NCBI GenBank assembly: GCA_023433345.1
Contig: JAEZDA010000035.1
Coordinates: forward strand, 1 to 16,905
DNA length: 16,905 nt
Origin: Bacteroidota bacterium
GTDB taxonomy: Bacteria; Bacteroidota; Bacteroidia; Chitinophagales; Chitinophagaceae
Direction: 5' to 3'
A program made the position numbers and the translations under genes. Under the pieces are notes generated by a model. That model saw nothing but the letters and a program-made list of their open reading frames with translations, searched no databases and was not told the origin of the DNA. Positions within the stretch are counted from its first letter, which is position 1; each line of letters begins with the position of its first letter. Positions 16,607 through 16,905 of the stretch are shown in pieces.

Positions 16607-16905
16607 TTAGTTAAATGAGTACCTGATACCAATTTGTCCCTGCCAGCGCGAGCCAAAGGTTGCTGACCAGGGAATGCGATTGGTGAAATTGTATCCCGTG
16701 CCAGGATTCGCCCCCGTGGTACGATTCACGGCGGTTAAAATTGTGTAAGCCTGGTCTGTTATGGTGTACTGCCGGCCCCAGTCTTTATTGATCAGGTTAG
16801 TGAGGTTGAATATGTCTAACGTTACCTGCAGGTCGTGTTTTTTTCCTTTTACATTCACATAAAAATCCTGGGCGATTCTGGCATCGATAACATGCTCCCA
16901 CGGTG
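16607..16905 (-). CDS. TonB-dependent receptor, C-terminal part (truncated by window edge)
   Basis: The frame is open from the right edge, giving 98 visible residues; the GTG at 16858 is an internal valine, not the start. The visible sequence reads PWEHVIDARIAQDFYVNVKG, then KKHDLQVTLDIFNLTNLINK and DWGRQY, and ends WQGQIGIRYSFN. This is the last barrel strands of an Oar/SusC-like TonB-dependent receptor with a carboxypeptidase-regulatory-like N-terminus elsewhere. The 'DIFNLTNLINK..GRQY' block is typical of that group. Substrate unknown. Confidence 0.85.
   Translation of the reverse strand, partial: PWEHVIDARIAQDFYVNVKGKKHDLQVTLDIFNLTNLINKDWGRQYTITDQAYTILTAVNRTTGANPGTGYNFTNRIPWSATFGSRWQGQIGIRYSFN

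Overview
The window looks like a chromosomal segment from a Bacteroidota bacterium, most likely of the Chitinophagaceae or a close relative. The reasons are the type IX secretion C-terminal domain on a giant metalloprotease, a HmuY-type lipoprotein beside a TonB-dependent receptor, a head-GIN lipoprotein, a DUF6089-type barrel protein, SusC/Oar-style receptor remains at the right edge, TTTG / TAnnTTTG-like promoter candidates, and the lack of strong Shine-Dalgarno sequences. I see no tRNA, rRNA, CRISPR array, transposase or phage gene.

Left part (1-3149): the 3' end of a TonB-dependent receptor with heme-receptor-like boxes, then 23 bp later a 461-residue HmuY-family lipoprotein, closed by a perfect-stem terminator. 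This is a two-gene outer-membrane uptake unit, probably for heme or a related porphyrin. The lipoprotein has only one histidine, so it cannot bind heme through two histidines as P. gingivalis HmuY does.

Middle part (3186-11784): a small four-helix membrane protein (+) converges with a Lhr-like DEXH helicase (-) across 7 bp. A 1754-residue secreted metzincin protease follows on +. It carries a pro-region, a catalytic domain with two unusual signature substitutions, eight tandem Ig-like repeats, two further beta domains and a T9SS sorting domain. It ends in a C(TTCG)G-capped terminator.

Right part (11785-16905): a non-coding stretch with small inverted and direct repeats, then a minus-strand pair: GMP synthase (guaA) followed 14 nt later by an exported periplasmic-binding-fold protein. 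Divergent from guaA is a head-GIN lipoprotein with a serine/glycine-rich solenoid pattern. It converges with a DUF6089-like outer-membrane protein (-). At the edge is the C-terminal piece of another TonB-dependent receptor (-) with its own terminator.

Most genes are recognisable families and the region is not obviously mobile. The points most worth following are the altered metzincin motifs, the repeat array, the histidine-poor HmuY, the ligase-less 'ligase-associated' helicase and the guaA-linked binding protein.
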